This document shows positions 1-13,300 of a stretch of DNA of 64,000 nt, piece by piece. Made by a program: the position numbers and the translations under genes. The notes beneath the pieces are model-generated. The model ran no database searches. It was not told the origin of the DNA and was given only the letters and a program-made list of their open reading frames with translations. The DNA is taken from NCBI GenBank assembly GCA_965153355.1, contig OZ231127.1, positions 36,518,001 to 36,582,000 of the forward strand. Direction: 5' to 3'. How positions within the stretch are numbered: the stretch's first letter is position 1; the number at the start of each line of letters is the position of its first letter. Source of the stretch: Flaccisagitta enflata (taxonomy: Eukaryota > Chaetognatha > Sagittoidea > Aphragmophora).

Positions 1-360
1 ATTTTGGTCTTATGCCATGTGATAAGAAAAACTTTTAAAAAAGATGAAAAATTAGGAAAAATTTCCAAAGATAATAATTTATGACAAAAAGAAAAACCTA
101 TCTTTATTTGAATAAGAGAAATAAAAAAGTTTTTAATTGCACTGAAATGACTTGTACATGTAGTGACCAATCAAAGAAAAACTGGATTGACTTTTTGTTT
201 CATTGCAATATAAAAAAAGGTCAAGAGTCATTCCACTGAAGCACGAATTTCAATTCAACTGAAGCACGAATTTCAATTCAATTGAAGCACGAAGTTGTGC
301 TTCAGTGGAATGGGGCCTTACTGGCCTCATTTCCAGCGCAAAGTTCGTGATTCAGTGGGT
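1..360. repeat. Dispersed repeat with GAAGCACGAA palindromes
   Basis: AT-rich sequence ending in several copies of CACTGAAGCACGAA and its complement TTCGTGCTTCAGTG. The stretch around 155-255 reappears in reverse complement around 6240-6350, flanked by the same palindromes, so this is one dispersed family. No coding sequence is seen. Confidence 0.6.
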
Positions 361-365
361 AGGGT

Positions 366-608
366 CCAGTAGTCCTACAGTACTTAGTACTACCTCCCAG
401 TAGTCCTAATGGTCCACTAGTACTATCAGCCACTAGTCCTCTTATCCACTAGTCCTACATTTCACTAGTCCTAAGGTTGTTTGAACTACTGGATACAGTG
501 GGTAGGACTAGTGGGCAGAGGACTAGTGGACAGGAGGACTAGTTGGCGGGAGGACTAGTGGGCAGGAGGTCTACTGGGAGGTAGTACTAAGTACTGTAGG
601 AATACTGG
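366..608. repeat. Fold-back repeat made of ACTAGTCC-type units
   Basis: The left arm (366-480) holds degenerate units containing CACTAGTCCT; the right arm (490-608) holds their reverse complements. The outermost 40 bases of the arms pair almost perfectly around the palindrome GTACTTAGTAC. A small non-autonomous inverted-repeat element or hairpin; no protein is encoded. Confidence 0.7.
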
Positions 609-963
609 GCGGAACCCGATTCGGGTGACTAGCTCGCTAAGGAGCGCCCACGATCCGTTTATCTGTTCATTTCTGATCATCCATGGCATTTCTGGGCGGT
701 CCATAGATATCCCTATGTTATGGCGACGAGATGACTAGACTCTAGTCATCGGTAATGAACAAGAACAAGGCAGCTCAAAGACAGTCAGAATCAATGAATT
801 TACCTTTTCGCGTCCTACTTGCGGGGAAAAAGAGTATACAGATTATAAAACAATACATATCAAATACGTAGAATTATGAGGTGTATTGGCTTATTTTCTC
901 CATACGATCCACAAAGATTTTTATAATTCATCTCTTTCTCGTGATTTACCTGCTGTAACCATT

Positions 964-1110
964 TTTAGAGGCGTCCGTCAGGAACGCATCTCTATAAGAA
1001 GGTCTGTCCGCCCGTCCGTCCGTCCGTCCGTCCGTCCGTCCGTCGGTATGTCTGTTGCGCAAGTGCAAAAACCGCGTTTCTCGGCTGTTTTTGGCCACGG
1101 TGAGATCCTA
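964..1110 (-). repeat. Dispersed family A copy with (CCGT)n
   Basis: Begins with a short inverted repeat (GCGTCC...GGAACGC), then CTCTATAAGAAGG and a CCGT run at 1008-1044. This matches the family A layout in minus orientation. The open frames here come from the CCGT run and are not genes. Confidence 0.55.
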
Positions 1111-1352
1111 TACTGAAACAAATATTCAACCAACATGTTTTGAGAGCCTCCTTTACTACTAAGTCGTTTCACCCGTCTGTTCGTCCATCTGTCTCTCCAT
1201 ATATGTCACATGATCAATACATGCAGAGACACGGCCCGGACGCATCGTTGCCCGGTCGGGCTTGTTCCTTTATTATATGGTACCACTGAACTTTTAGCAA
1301 CAAAGTTTCCAGTTTTTACTAACAACCCGCGTTACAAATATCATCTTTTATA

Positions 1353-1580
1353 GCAAGTGACGCGGGGTCACAATATCGTCGCGGACAGGTGGGCAGGGGC
1401 CTAAAGCCCCCCCCCTCCAGTCCACACACACACACACACGCAATACAACCGGAAATCTTAAATGCGCGTTTTCGCACGTTTTAGCTCGAGCGTGACCAAC
1501 GGAACGATGGATGGACCAGTGGATGGACCCGCCAACAAAGCCTCCTATAGAATCGCTAGTCCGTGTCCGTGTCCGTGTCC
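1353..1580 (+). repeat. Diverged dispersed family A copy
   Basis: Contains the family landmarks GTCGCGGACAGGTGGGCAGGGG, a GCGCGTTTTCGCAC segment, a GGACC-rich run and GCCTCCTATAGAATCGC. Resembles the copies at 43,722 and 52,700. Confidence 0.5.
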
Positions 1581-1599
1581 CAGTTGTTTAAGTTACACT

Positions 1600-2070
1600 T
1601 CTGGGCACCCAAAGCAACTGTTACATTAGTCCCTGCTTAAAATATTTTAATCATTCTTAAGTCATTGTCTTATTAAGTCACTACTCATACTCTAAGCACT
1701 ACTCAGCCATTGTCACATCAGCCCATATTTTAGTCATTCTTGTTAAACTAAAGCCAAGGACGCCACTGCACTGAGCCACTGTCACATCAGCCCCTGTTTT
1801 AGTCATTCTTATTACATCAAAGCTAAAGGCACTAGTCAGCCATTGTCACATTAGCCCCTATTTTAGTCATTCTTGTTACATCAAAGCTAAGGGCGCCGCT
1901 GAGCTATTGTCACATCAGCCCCTGTTTTTGCTGTTCTTGTTACATCAAAGCCAATTGCGCCGCTGAGCCACTGTCACATCAGCACCTGTTTTTGTTGTTC
2001 TTGTTACATCAAAGCCAAGGGCGCCGCTGAGCCTCTGTCACATCAGCCCCTGTTTTAGTTGTTCTGCCCC
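1600..2070. repeat. Tandem repeat of about 75 bp (TCACATCAGCCCCTG)
   Basis: At least five units share the order GAGCCACTGTCACATCAGCCCCTGTTTT, GTTCTTGTTACATCAAAGCCAA and GGGCGCCGCT. Spacing is about 70-75 bases. No open frame is maintained. Confidence 0.7.
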
Positions 2071-2131
2071 GTCGACGGCAGGAAACATCTTTCACGCGTT
2101 TCGGCCCATTACGTATTTACGGACATTACCC

Positions 2132-2314
<183 letters not shown>

Positions 2315-2842
2315 TCAAGGAAAATGAGAGTCATATCTCGTCATCGTTTCCGCCTGCTGAAGACCAAAAGGCAAAAGGAAATAAGGGGGGAAAATAGAGG
2401 AAAGAAAAGTAAACAAAGCCGCCTGTCTTTTTGTTTCTTTCATTGTACAGTTACAACCCGCAATAACGGATCTCTGTATAAACCATACAAATTTTGACAA
2501 TGACAGATGATAATTGTAAATTCTGTAAGATTTATTATTTATAATTGTACTATCAATGTTAAAAGTATATGGTCAAAAGGAGAATTTTTTTATTTTGTAT
2601 TTGCTCAGTAAAAAAAAACAATTTTTATTGAAGTTCCCTGGTAACTTTGAGAAGCTTCCATTGGAGTTTGATTTCACAAGGTAATCTTTTTTTAAACTAA
2701 CCAATTCTCATTTTTTTCCACCAACGCATCTATGCACCTACGCACCTACACACCTACGCACCTACGCTTATTCAATCTCCTCTTCGACATCTTTACTAAT
2801 TAGAGCTAAAGTATTTAGACAAAAGAGAATTTTATCATTTCT

Positions 2843-3015
2843 TTTTAGTTGCGGACAAGCGACTCTATAAGAGGCTTTGTCCGTCCGTCCGTCCGTCCGT
2901 TGGTCCATTGGTTGGTCGGTCCATGGTGATCGAGTTGGAAAGTGTTAAAACGCGCATTTCCGCCCCTGCCCACCCGTCCGCGACTGGTATTGGCCGTGTA
3001 TCCGGCCTTGTTAAA
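2843..3015 (-). repeat. Dispersed family A copy (complete)
   Basis: Reads TTTTTAGTTGCGGAC..., CTCTATAAGAGGCTTTGTCC, a GTCC run, AACGCGCATTTCCGCCCCTG and ends GGCCGTGTATCCGGCCTTGTT. One of the clearest minus-strand copies; nearly the complement of the copy at 43,722. Confidence 0.7.
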
Positions 3016-3561
3016 TCAACAACAAATATATTTTTTGTTCACTTTTTACTGGAGAGTTCCAACATTTTATCCAACATTTCATCTCAATGAATATACTAGA
3101 AGTTTACCATTTATTTTTATCTTTTAAGGATAAACTAATTTTGGTTCTGTCCATATACTTTCGCCCTAGATGGTATCATCACCTTCATGCAGTTACGTCT
3201 CTAATCAATACACAGGTTGTCAGTGGAAGATTGCCGATAATCGCATGAGATGTCATGACTTTTCTTTGGTTATAACTTACAAGGTTGCAAGCAAATGGTA
3301 CTTGTATTTTTTCCCATGAGATGCTCACAAGAGAATCTTAACTCTCCTAATCAACTAACAGACGCCCTACAATGATCCAGAATGACTAGTTGACCACCTA
3401 TCAAGGAGAATTTCTAATTCTAACTTTCACCACCCGCAACCAACCCAAATCACCATCACACTGGCCCAGAATGACTACCTATCAAAGAGAATTACTTATC
3501 CCGACATTACCACCCCTAAGCACTACGCCGACTTAGTTGAATTGCTCTTGTGCACAAATTG

Positions 3562-3835
3562 TGTGTCCCCTTTATGATGTGACACTCAAGATTTGATTTC
3601 AAACAAGCCAATGCGCAGCTTTCTAGCTTGATGGGAACCTTTTTTAGGGGTAATTTGAAATTAACAAAGAAACTAAAAGGATTTTGTTAAGGGGATTCTG
3701 AAGGGGATTTTTTCCCATTAGTTTTAATGTAAACTTTTAACCGGTCCTAAAAAGGGTTCCCATCAAGCTAGAAAGCTGTGTATTGACTCGTTTGATATTA
3801 AAATTGTGAGTGTCACATTATGAAAAGGGCACATA
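3562..3835. repeat. Fold-back (inverted-repeat) element
   Basis: The left arm (3562-3650) and right arm (3755-3835) are reverse complements sharing AGCTTTCTAGCTTGATGGGAA and a TGTGACACTCA segment. A third partial arm lies at 3930-4000. Looks like a small non-autonomous element with a partial duplication. Confidence 0.65.
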
Positions 3836-4247
3836 AGAGCGATTCAGCCAAGTCCCGGGATGCAACCGGCGTACTAAGCACCCGTAATCACCATCACACT
3901 GGCGCAGAATGACCTCGTACTCACCAATCAAGCTAGAAAGCTGCGCATCAGCCTGTTTGAAATGAAATCATTAGTGCCAGATTATGAAACGGCCACACAT
4001 GAACAATCTAGCAAAGTCAGGCTATGCAATCAATGTAACGAATACCTATACAGGAGAATTACTTATCATAACATCCACCGCCCCGTTACATAGATTCATG
4101 AATAGTTGAGGTCGGAGCGTGTCAACATGCTGCTCCCATTGACAACAATTATTCGTACGAAGACGGAAAAATACTTGATTACTTTATCTTAACATGAGTG
4201 TTTTTTGGTCAGGATCTAATCATTCTATCTATTCTGTCTAGTCTGTA

Positions 4248-4422
<175 letters not shown>

Positions 4423-4589
4423 CCAACGCGTTAGTTACTAAAATGTCTTATGATGGAAGAGGAAAAAACGACCCGCGAGAAACAAGTTCACCAAAATTGT
4501 CTATTCTTAGCCACAGTTCAAATTTGATGATGCCTCATCCATTCCTTGCATCGAAGAATATTTCATGCTGTTGATGATTCAAACAAGTA

Positions 4590-4765
4590 ACCCGAGGCTA
4601 CAATATCGGCGCAGACCGGTGGGGGGGGGGGTAGAGGAGGACAGACGCGTTTTCAAGCTTCTACTCAAGGACAAACGGTTTGACGGACCAACGCAACGGT
4701 CCGACAAAGCGTCCCATAGATTTGGGAGTTCGCGACTCAAAAGAATGAAATGTCGTGAAACTAAG
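4590..4765 (+). repeat. Diverged family A copy
   Basis: Carries AACCCGAGGCTACAATATCG, a G run, ACGGTTTGACGGACCAACG and AAAGCGTCCCATAGATTTG, in the order of other family A copies. Weak match, no gene content. Confidence 0.35.
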
Positions 4766-5353
4766 TGATTAGTACATTTATCCGTTCTCGAAAGTCCTGC
4801 CATTTTTTGTCGTTTTGAGAGATGATTGGAGGGCTAAGCAGGCCTGTATATTATTGAGTTTCTTTCCCCCCCCCCCTCGTGGGAGAAAAGAGAAAAAAAA
4901 GAAATTTGGGTAAAATATAACTGTTGAGTGTTGACAGTACCAAATCATAAAACACAATTAGTAAAACACAATTTAACACTATTTAAACCTTAACTACATT
5001 GTTTTATTGCTATATGGGGAAGAAAATCATAGATATGAAAACGTGACGCGATGCGTCGCGGGGAAGAAAATCATAGGGATGGGGGGGGGAATCAAAAGCG
5101 ACTCAATAGTCAATGATATACACCCCTGGGGATAAGTTTTGCAGCGTTGTTTAGCACTATTGCCCTGCGCGATAGGCATTGGTTGCGCAATGTACATCCA
5201 TGCTGCCGGTCTTGGCCTTGTTCTCCATCCTTGAATGACTCCCCCCCCTTCCTTCTCTTTCTCGATAGAAAATAGACATCGCTCTTTTCTTCGTATTCTT
5301 GAATGAATAAGTTACGATCGCACATAAATCATTATGGAGGCATTGCCTAAAAA

Positions 5354-5548
5354 AACAAGGTCGTATACACGGCTACCTAAGTCGCGTACGGGTGGTCAGG
5401 GACAGTGATGAAAAAGCTCACTCAAGTGTGTTGGCAGGAGCAGTAATGCAAGACGCCCAAAAACGAGAAAAAAAAAACAAACTGTGACTGACGGACCAAC
5501 TGACGTAGCGGATTGTTGAGTCGCGTGCACGCGATTGAAAACCTAAGT
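5354..5548 (+). repeat. Dispersed family A copy
   Basis: Starts AACAAGGTCGTATACACGGC, continues AAGTCGCGTACGGGTGG, then a GACGGACCAACTGACG segment, and ends with GAGTCGCGTGCACGCGA. Same order as the intronic copy at 18,288. Confidence 0.65.
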
Positions 5549-6129
5549 TCAACGTATTCAAGAGCTGTTTGGGCCAAATCAGAGTGAAAAGTAATCGAAT
5601 TTCAAAACAAAATGTACTTCAGTCTTCATGTTATACTAACACATGCGTCGCAATTAGGCGGAAATCATTTCAACATGAGATAGCGTCCCTCCGAAGCAAC
5701 ATTTTTGTTTCAACGAGTAAATGGAAAAACAAGTCAATAAAAGTGACTCAGACATAATACTAAAACGAAAGATTTGTATTTATTTAGCAAGAAGGACCAA
5801 GTTTAGCCAAGGTAACTAAATGAAATTCATTGAAAATGTCTGCTAATTTAATTTTTGGTCATCGACAGGGGGCTGATCTAAATTTGCATAGAAAATAAAA
5901 GAATGAAAGAACAATGAACATAATTCTCTTCCCAAATGGATTGTTTCTCAAAATGTAAAATTTCCCTCTGTTTGACCTTCTTAGAATTAAGACCTCAGAA
6001 AATGAAGAAGCCTAAATTCACTAATAATCATGATTTTCCTGCTTGTTTTCATGTGAATCGCATAGTTTGAATTACTTTTTCGGTCATAATATGATAAAAA
6101 TGTATACAACAAGTGTCTTTTCAGACAAT

Positions 6130-6350
6130 TTCTCCTCTAAAGCCATTCCGGCTTATTCATTGAAGCACGAACTCTGGGCCGGAAATTAGGCCAGTCAAGG
6201 CCCATTCCACTGAAGCACGACCTCGTGCTTCAGTGGAATTGGAATTCGTGCTACAGTGGATTGACTCTTGACATATTTTCATACTGCAATTGACCTCTTT
6301 TCATACTGCAATGAAATAGGAAATTACAAAGGTTTCTTTGATTGGTTGCA
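6130..6350 (-). repeat. Reverse copy of the GAAGCACGAA repeat
   Basis: Contains CCACTGAAGCACGACCTCGTGCTTCAGTGG as a near-perfect palindrome at about 6208-6237, followed by the complement of the 155-255 region. A third, shorter palindromic copy lies at 6778-6895. Confidence 0.6.
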
Positions 6351-6899
6351 AATATTTCAGTGGAATATGAAACATATTTGATTTCTTCTAATTCACAATT
6401 GTTTTTTTCTTTTCTTTTTAAATTTCAATATTTGAATATCTTTACATTTCTTTCATTTCATTTCAATTCTTATCTTTCTTTTATCATACAAAATTTTCCC
6501 ATTTTTATTCTTCTCCTATTAATTTTTTCTGAGGAAAATAAGTTTTCATACATGACATTGTTTTTTTTTTTCAAAATGATAAAAACTAAGCAAATATAAA
6601 AAAATGTTTTCTTTTTAATATCAAAATTCTCAAGGAGAAACAGCTAGACATGGAAAGAAATAGAGGAGAAATAGAGAGAGATGGAAAGAAAGGAGGGCAT
6701 TTCTTGATTCCTTCAAATAAGCAAAAAGAATTTACTTTGACTATCTTTTCTAATGTAATTAAAAAAGTTACTTCAAATTCCACTGAAGCTCGAATTGCAA
6801 GAGACACTAGTTATTTTTAATTCCACTGAAGCACTAGGGTGTGCTTCAGTGGAAAAATATTTAACTTAAGCACGAATTTCGTGATTCAGAGGATGCCCC

Positions 6900-7690
6900 G
6901 CCATTCCAGCACCTGATAATGATGCAAAAAGTATGGTGAAACACTTGATTTTCCCTCGAAAATTTGCCGTCATAAAAAGCATAAAAAACATTCTCTCTAA
7001 CCTTGGGCATAGGCCATTATGGGGAAATTAGAAACGGTAGATTCGAGGAGTAAAAAAACTAGTCAAAATTAGTGGTAGTCGGAACGCTCTTTTACTATGC
7101 AGTGGAACCCCGCCTCCATAACAACGTCTTTGACGGTGCCTCGCCCTCAAAGAGCATGTTACTTAGGTCCTAGAATTATTCAGGCTTTTATAAGTTGACT
7201 AGTACCCCTACTTAGCTTAACAGCCCCACATCGTGAAAGATAATAGGAAAAGACGTACAAGAGCGGGGAGTGAAAAATGTGTTTTCGCCCCTCGTAATTA
7301 GCCTGTTTTTCAACACAAAACCTGTTTTACTTCTAAAACTTTTAGAAGAGTCATATGGTATCAGTCAATTCATCGAGTACAGGAACTTCCACTTTTAAAA
7401 CCTTGATGGATAGAAAACAAATCTCGCTCCTAACTTTTCGGGTGTTGAGAGCGGCCTTTCCTTTGAGCAATTTTTTTCTGTATGACAAATTTCTTTGCTT
7501 TGCAAGTTTCCAATCGGAATTAGACTGACTGCGTCAACGCGAACTTATGACTATGTAGCTGTGTACGTAATCATTTAGGTTAGATCCGCGAACAGGGAGC
7601 CTCGTGACTCGAAAAATTATCATCTTTTTAATTTATCTGTAACTGATCTTTACCTTCTTGATTCTCCTCTTTTATTTGTTTTCAGTGATT
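6900..7690. other. Unique-looking non-coding stretch
   Basis: No open frame of note, no splice-bounded exon and no repeat that I recognise. AT-rich with scattered palindromic fragments. Confidence 0.4.
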
Positions 7691-7746
7691 CAGTGAATGC
7701 CTACGTCAATCTATTTACCCATCTCAATGTCTGGATTTCATTCATT

Positions 7747-7945
<199 letters not shown>

Positions 7946-7995
7946 TCTTTATTCTGTTTTGCAATAACTTAAAAGTAATAAAAATGTCAAAAAAA

Positions 7996-8082
7996 AATGA
8001 AGACCGACCAACCAACTGACCAACCAACCAACCAACCGACCGACGGGGCCGGGTAGAGTCGCTTAGCACCGACTAAAAAGAA
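7996..8082 (+). repeat. 3' half of a family A copy
   Basis: An (ACCA)/(GACC) run followed by GGGTAGAGTCGC...CGACTAAAAAG, the right end seen in the 11,131 and 18,288 copies. The left half is replaced by the GT microsatellite just upstream. Confidence 0.5.
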
Positions 8083-8661
8083 AAAGGTATTCAAGATTCG
8101 TCTACACTCCCATCTTGTATATGCACTCACAAACACGTAGTTAAACGCTCTCGCTGATGCAGACTCACTCAAATTGATCGGAAACTTTTCAAGCATGGAA
8201 AACAGTCATACAGAAGTGAGTCGCCAAAAGAAACAGTAGAAAAAAACGCGCGGGGCGAGAGGAGCGAGACTTTGTTTTCTTTTTATCAAGGCTGTAAGGG
8301 TGAAAAATCTTTCACTTGACAACATCGCTGACCCAAACCGAAGCTTTGGATATAATTTCCTCGTACAAATATGGTCTAAATAGGAGGGGCGAAATGGGGC
8401 GAAATGACATTTTTTTGAGCGAGATGCGCGCGAAGGTTTGCGTGCTGCTAGGGAGCTTTCGCGCTGTGAGCCCATTGATCTCCAGGTCCTATGAATGAAT
8501 GAATGAATTTAATTTCAAAAACAAACACAAATTACAATGCACGACAATTGTAGAAAGCTTGCTTTCAGGGATAGCCAATGTAAGTCGAAAACAGTGACTT
8601 TTTTTCAAAAGGTTCCCCTAAAAAATGTGAGAATTTTAAAAGAGTCTTTTGTTTTTCATTA

Positions 8662-9051
8662 TGCTCAGTCTATGGACAAAACGAGGGGAGTAGATTTTGC
8701 TAATCACCGGTATGATGCTTAGGTGTAGTCGATTTTAAAATGTAGGTTTGTAATTACCTCATAGAAAATTACTAAGGACTGAATAAAACTAACGGAAGAA
8801 CAATTACTACCCGTAGTAATCGTTCAAAATGTAGGTTTGTAATCACCTTGTAGAAAATTACTCTGGACTGAAAGAAACTAACGGAAGCACAATTACTACC
8901 TGTAGTAATCGTTCTTGCGTTAGTTTCTCTCAGTCCTCAGTAATTTCCTATGAAGTAATTACAAGCCTACATTTTAAAATGAAATAAGCCTAAGCATCAT
9001 ACCGGTGATCAGCGAAATCTACTCTCCTTGTTTTGTCCACAGACTGTGCAT
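8662..9051. repeat. 390-bp hairpin element
   Basis: The left arm (8662-8815) and right arm (8905-9051) are reverse complements over about 150 bases, including ATCACCGGTATGATGCTTAGG and ATTTTAAAATGTAGG. The loop side holds a partial tandem copy of the inner arm (8825-8915). A fold-back element without coding capacity. Confidence 0.75.
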
Positions 9052-9466
9052 TTTTGTCATGTTTGACGATTGAATGTTCAGACGCATGCGACGTTCAGGT
9101 GTGCCAAATGGGGGTGATGACTGATATCAAGATTGTAACTCTAACGAAAGATGGGGCTATCCATTTCAAGAAAACCGCCATTTTCCTGATTCCTGATTCC
9201 TGATTCCTGATTCTTGATTTTTTTTTGTTTTGTTTTTATCCAAATTGGAAGCGACGTCTGCACTCTCGTTTGCCGAGAGACAGATTGTTACTTATAAAAA
9301 ATCTTAATATATATGAATTATATTTTGGCATTTCTACACACAGCTTTTCACAGAATAATAACATGTTGAAAAGATTTTACCTCCATGGTTCACCTAGAAA
9401 ATGATTGAAAGTCGATACCATGATTACAACAATATGCAAATTAGGGGCAAACAAGGATTTTGAAGA

Positions 9467-9660
9467 AAAAGGCCGGATACACGGCTACCAAAGTCGCGTG
9501 CGGATGGGCAGGGGCCATATTTGAGGTCACTAGACCATTTGGGCAGGAGCAGTGAGGTCGAAGAAATGAAATCACAAAAAAAAGTTAAATGTGACCGACC
9601 AACCCACAGACCAACCGACCGACCGACCAACGGACAAATTGGGTTGAAGCAGAAGATGAT
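9467..9660 (+). repeat. Dispersed family A copy
   Basis: Reads AAGGCCGGATACACGGCTAC, AAGTCGCGTGCGGATGGGCAG, ACCATTTGGGCAGGAGCAGTG and a GACCGACCGACC run. It continues directly into family B at 9679, so the right end is missing. Confidence 0.7.
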
Positions 9661-9678
9661 CAAAATTTTAGAAAATAA

Positions 9679-10384
9679 CAGGTCGCCCAAGGGCAATATG
9701 TGGTCAGCGATACCCGTTGCCCTGCTTTGAGTGATTGTGAATTGGAGTGAGGGGAAGCAGGGCAGCGGCCCCAAAGGGGACGAAGTCCTGTAGAACACAG
9801 GGGGACTTCCGTTTGTCCTGGCTCAAGAAGTGGATGAGATGCTATAGAGGGCTGACTGAATGCCTTCAGGAGCCTAAACTGAGGTCTAAGAAGGCTGATG
9901 AAGTCCTGAGAATGCCAATTGGAAGCATGATAGGGCTGACTTGAGGCTTGAGAGAGCTGGATTAAGGCTTGAAAGGTTAGAGGACTGATTTGAAGCCTGA
10001 GAGGAATAAATTGAGGCTAAGATGGCTGATTTGAGGCCTGAGAGGCCTAATTTGAGGCTTGAGAGGCCAGGTTTGAGGCTTGAGAATTTGGATTTGAGGC
10101 CTGAGAGCCCAGGTTTGAGGCATGAGAGGCCAGTTTTGAGGCCGGAGAAGCCAGATTTCAGGCCTGAGAGGCTGGAATTGAGGCCTGAGAGGCTGGATTT
10201 GAGGCCTGAGAGGCCAGATTTGAGTCTTGAGAGGCCAGATTTGAGGCCTGAGAGGCCAGATTTGAGGCCTGAGGGGCCTGATGAGGGGGGGACGAACAAA
10301 CGGATAAACAAACAAACGAACAAACGAACGAAAGTCCCCTGTGTTCTACAGGACTTCGTCCCCTTTGGGGCCGCTGCCCAAAAA
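9679..10384 (+). repeat. Family B element with 21-bp minisatellite
   Basis: Left end CAGGTCGCCCAAGGGCAA, then TGGTCAGCGATACCCGTTGC. An inverted pair of about 45 bases (GCAGCGGCCCCAAAGGGGAC... at 9761 and its complement ending at 10,380) brackets a minisatellite of GGCCTGAGAGGCCAGATTTGA units. The 21-bp unit keeps several frames open on both strands, giving false repeats of the type RPERPDL. The copy at 36,072 is closely similar, which suggests recent spread. Confidence 0.8.
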
Positions 10385-11128
10385 TGGTGAAGGCCTTTAA
10401 ACTAGTAACCCCATCATGTCTTAGTGTGAAATTCCCATAGATTAATGTTTTGCAATTTGCATATTGGTGCACCCGAACTCAACGTTGTGTTTCGCTCATT
10501 CGTTGTCTCTCAGTGTTCAACTATCCATCACTTAATCTTGTGTCCGTCTTTTGTGTACTGCCTATATAATGTATAATTCTCCTCGTCTCTTCATGAACCC
10601 AATTCAGTCTAAGTTTTTGTTTTGTTTTTGTGCCTCTCCAATCCCCGTTTTTTTTTCGCCCCCGCTGCTCCTCTTACTGTCTCTGTTTATCCCTTGCTCC
10701 TCCGCCAATTGGGATCACTTTTTGGTCAACCTTCTTTTCTAAGAGCGTGCTTAGCGGCTGTACAAGTCACTTAGTCGGTCCGTCCGTCGGTTTATGGCTC
10801 CATGTTCTTCTCTTGCCTTTTTTCTTATTTTGAAGGTTGCAAGAATCAATTCGAAAGCGCGATAATTCATTCCATGTTCTTTCTTTCTTTTTTTCTTTTT
10901 TTTTCTTTTTTTCATTTTTTCCAGTTTTTCCAGTTTTTACGCTTGCGGCGTTGTTCACTTGTGCTCATGAACTGTTTTTTTGTAAAAACTTTCTGCCGTC
11001 CTTTTCGTTTTTCGATATTGAAAAATTCCCATGATTCACTTAATTCTAAACCTTGAAGCGTCGACAAATGATCTTTTTGAGACTCAGAAATATCCAATGC
11101 AAACGATTGTCGGAATCTAAATATTGTT

Positions 11129-11288
11129 AAACAAGGCCAGATACACGTTCACGCACGTACACGGAAATCCAGTCATGGACGGTTGGGAAGGAGCAATAGT
11201 GCAAAAAGCGCTCGGAATTCAAAAAAGTTACGGGACCGACTGACCGACCGACACGGCAAGGTGTAGAGTCGCGTGTCCGCGACTAAAG
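11129..11288 (+). repeat. Dispersed family A copy
   Basis: AAACAAGGCCAGATACACG at the left, a GACCGACTGACCGACCGAC run, and GTAGAGTCGCGTGTCCGCGA at the right. Confidence 0.65.
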
Positions 11289-11391
11289 AAAAATGTGTAG
11301 ATGCACTCTGCTGAAGAAAGATGTGCAAAGGTGCGCATGCAATGGAACATTCTGATTCTCTCTGTCTGTTTCTTTTCTGAGTCGGTCTGTT

Positions 11392-11591
<200 letters not shown>

Positions 11592-12211
11592 ACACTTCCA
11601 ACCCTCCATAGCACCCTCTTTCTCTCTTTCTCTCTCATGGGAGGAGTAAGGGTGGCGGTTCAGTGAATTGGTGGTGATCTTCTTAGCTTGTTCTTAGCCC
11701 GTTCGTGAGCATCATTTGTCTTTGGGAAATCCTGTTGGTGGCGCTGCTGAGCTGAGCCGCGCGGTGCCGCCCTCGTTGCCAAGCTTTTCTGGGGCTTTGG
11801 ATCTTCTTTTTTTTCTTTCTATTATTCTTCTTATTCCTCTCATTCTGTTTCCTTCTTCTTTTCATTTCTCTTTGCTTCCGCTCTTTCTTTCTTTCTTTTT
11901 TTTTCATTGGCTTTCGACTAGCCTGAGCTGAGATCATGTCTAAATCCTCTAGTCTTGACCATTGGCTGTGCTTCTCTATTCATTCTATTAGTCCTGTTCT
12001 ATGCGGATCCATGAGACATTGACCCGTTATGTCGGTCGGTCGGTCGGTCGGTAAAACTAATTTGTTTTTTTTGTTTTTTTTGTTTTTTTTTTGCGTTCAA
12101 AGGTGGATTTTACGTTGATGCACCAGCCCTTGATTAAGCTTTCTCGTCAATACACTAGCACTGCCTCTGCCCACACTTTCTTGAGCGGCCGTTTGTCTGG
12201 CCTTGTTGTTG

Positions 12212-12702
<491 letters not shown>

Positions 12703-12881
12703 AAATCCTAATTGATTATTGTGTAGACGAATAAACAAAAAAAATATACAGACGAACTGATAGATACAATGTAAACACAGCCAATAACATCATATTTGTC
12801 AGGTCGCTTTTTGATCATGGATTAACGCTTTCCTACGACCAAAAAGTCTAGATTGAAAAGTTTCTGATCGGAGAAGGAAGG

Positions 12882-12885
<4 letters not shown>

Positions 12886-12941
<56 letters not shown>

Positions 12942-13035
12942 AGAAACAAAGAAACAAAGAAACAAAGAAAGAGTAACAGAGACAGACTGACAAGCAAAGA
13001 CAAACAGACAGATACAGAGAGAGAGAGACCGAGAG
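12886..13035. repeat. (GA)n and (GAAACAAA)n microsatellite
   Basis: GA at 12886-12934, then five GAAACAAA-type units and a GACAGA-rich tail. Confidence 0.9.
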
Positions 13036-13300
13036 ACAGAAAGAAGCATGAGAGCCGGTGAGTGTTGACAATGAAAGGCAAAAAGAATGTAGGACAAAAG
13101 CAAAGAGAGATCAAAGACATTACTCTAAAGAATAGAGGACCAAACAATCAAGCCCCAAAAGCCTTTACAAAAAAAGCATTACGGAAAGGCTGAGAAACGC
13201 ATGTTAATACTAAAGCCCAAGTTTGCTGGCTTCATTGAATCTATAAAAGAAAGAAAATGGTAACAATAGTATCGCAGAAAGAGCATAAAGGAGAGGTGTA

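Noticed and set aside
9886-10390. Frames encoding regular 7-residue repeats (RPERPDL-like) at 9,886-10,390 and 36,410-36,986
   Set aside because: A 21-bp minisatellite opens several frames on both strands; it sits in a mobile family B element with no start context or splice support.
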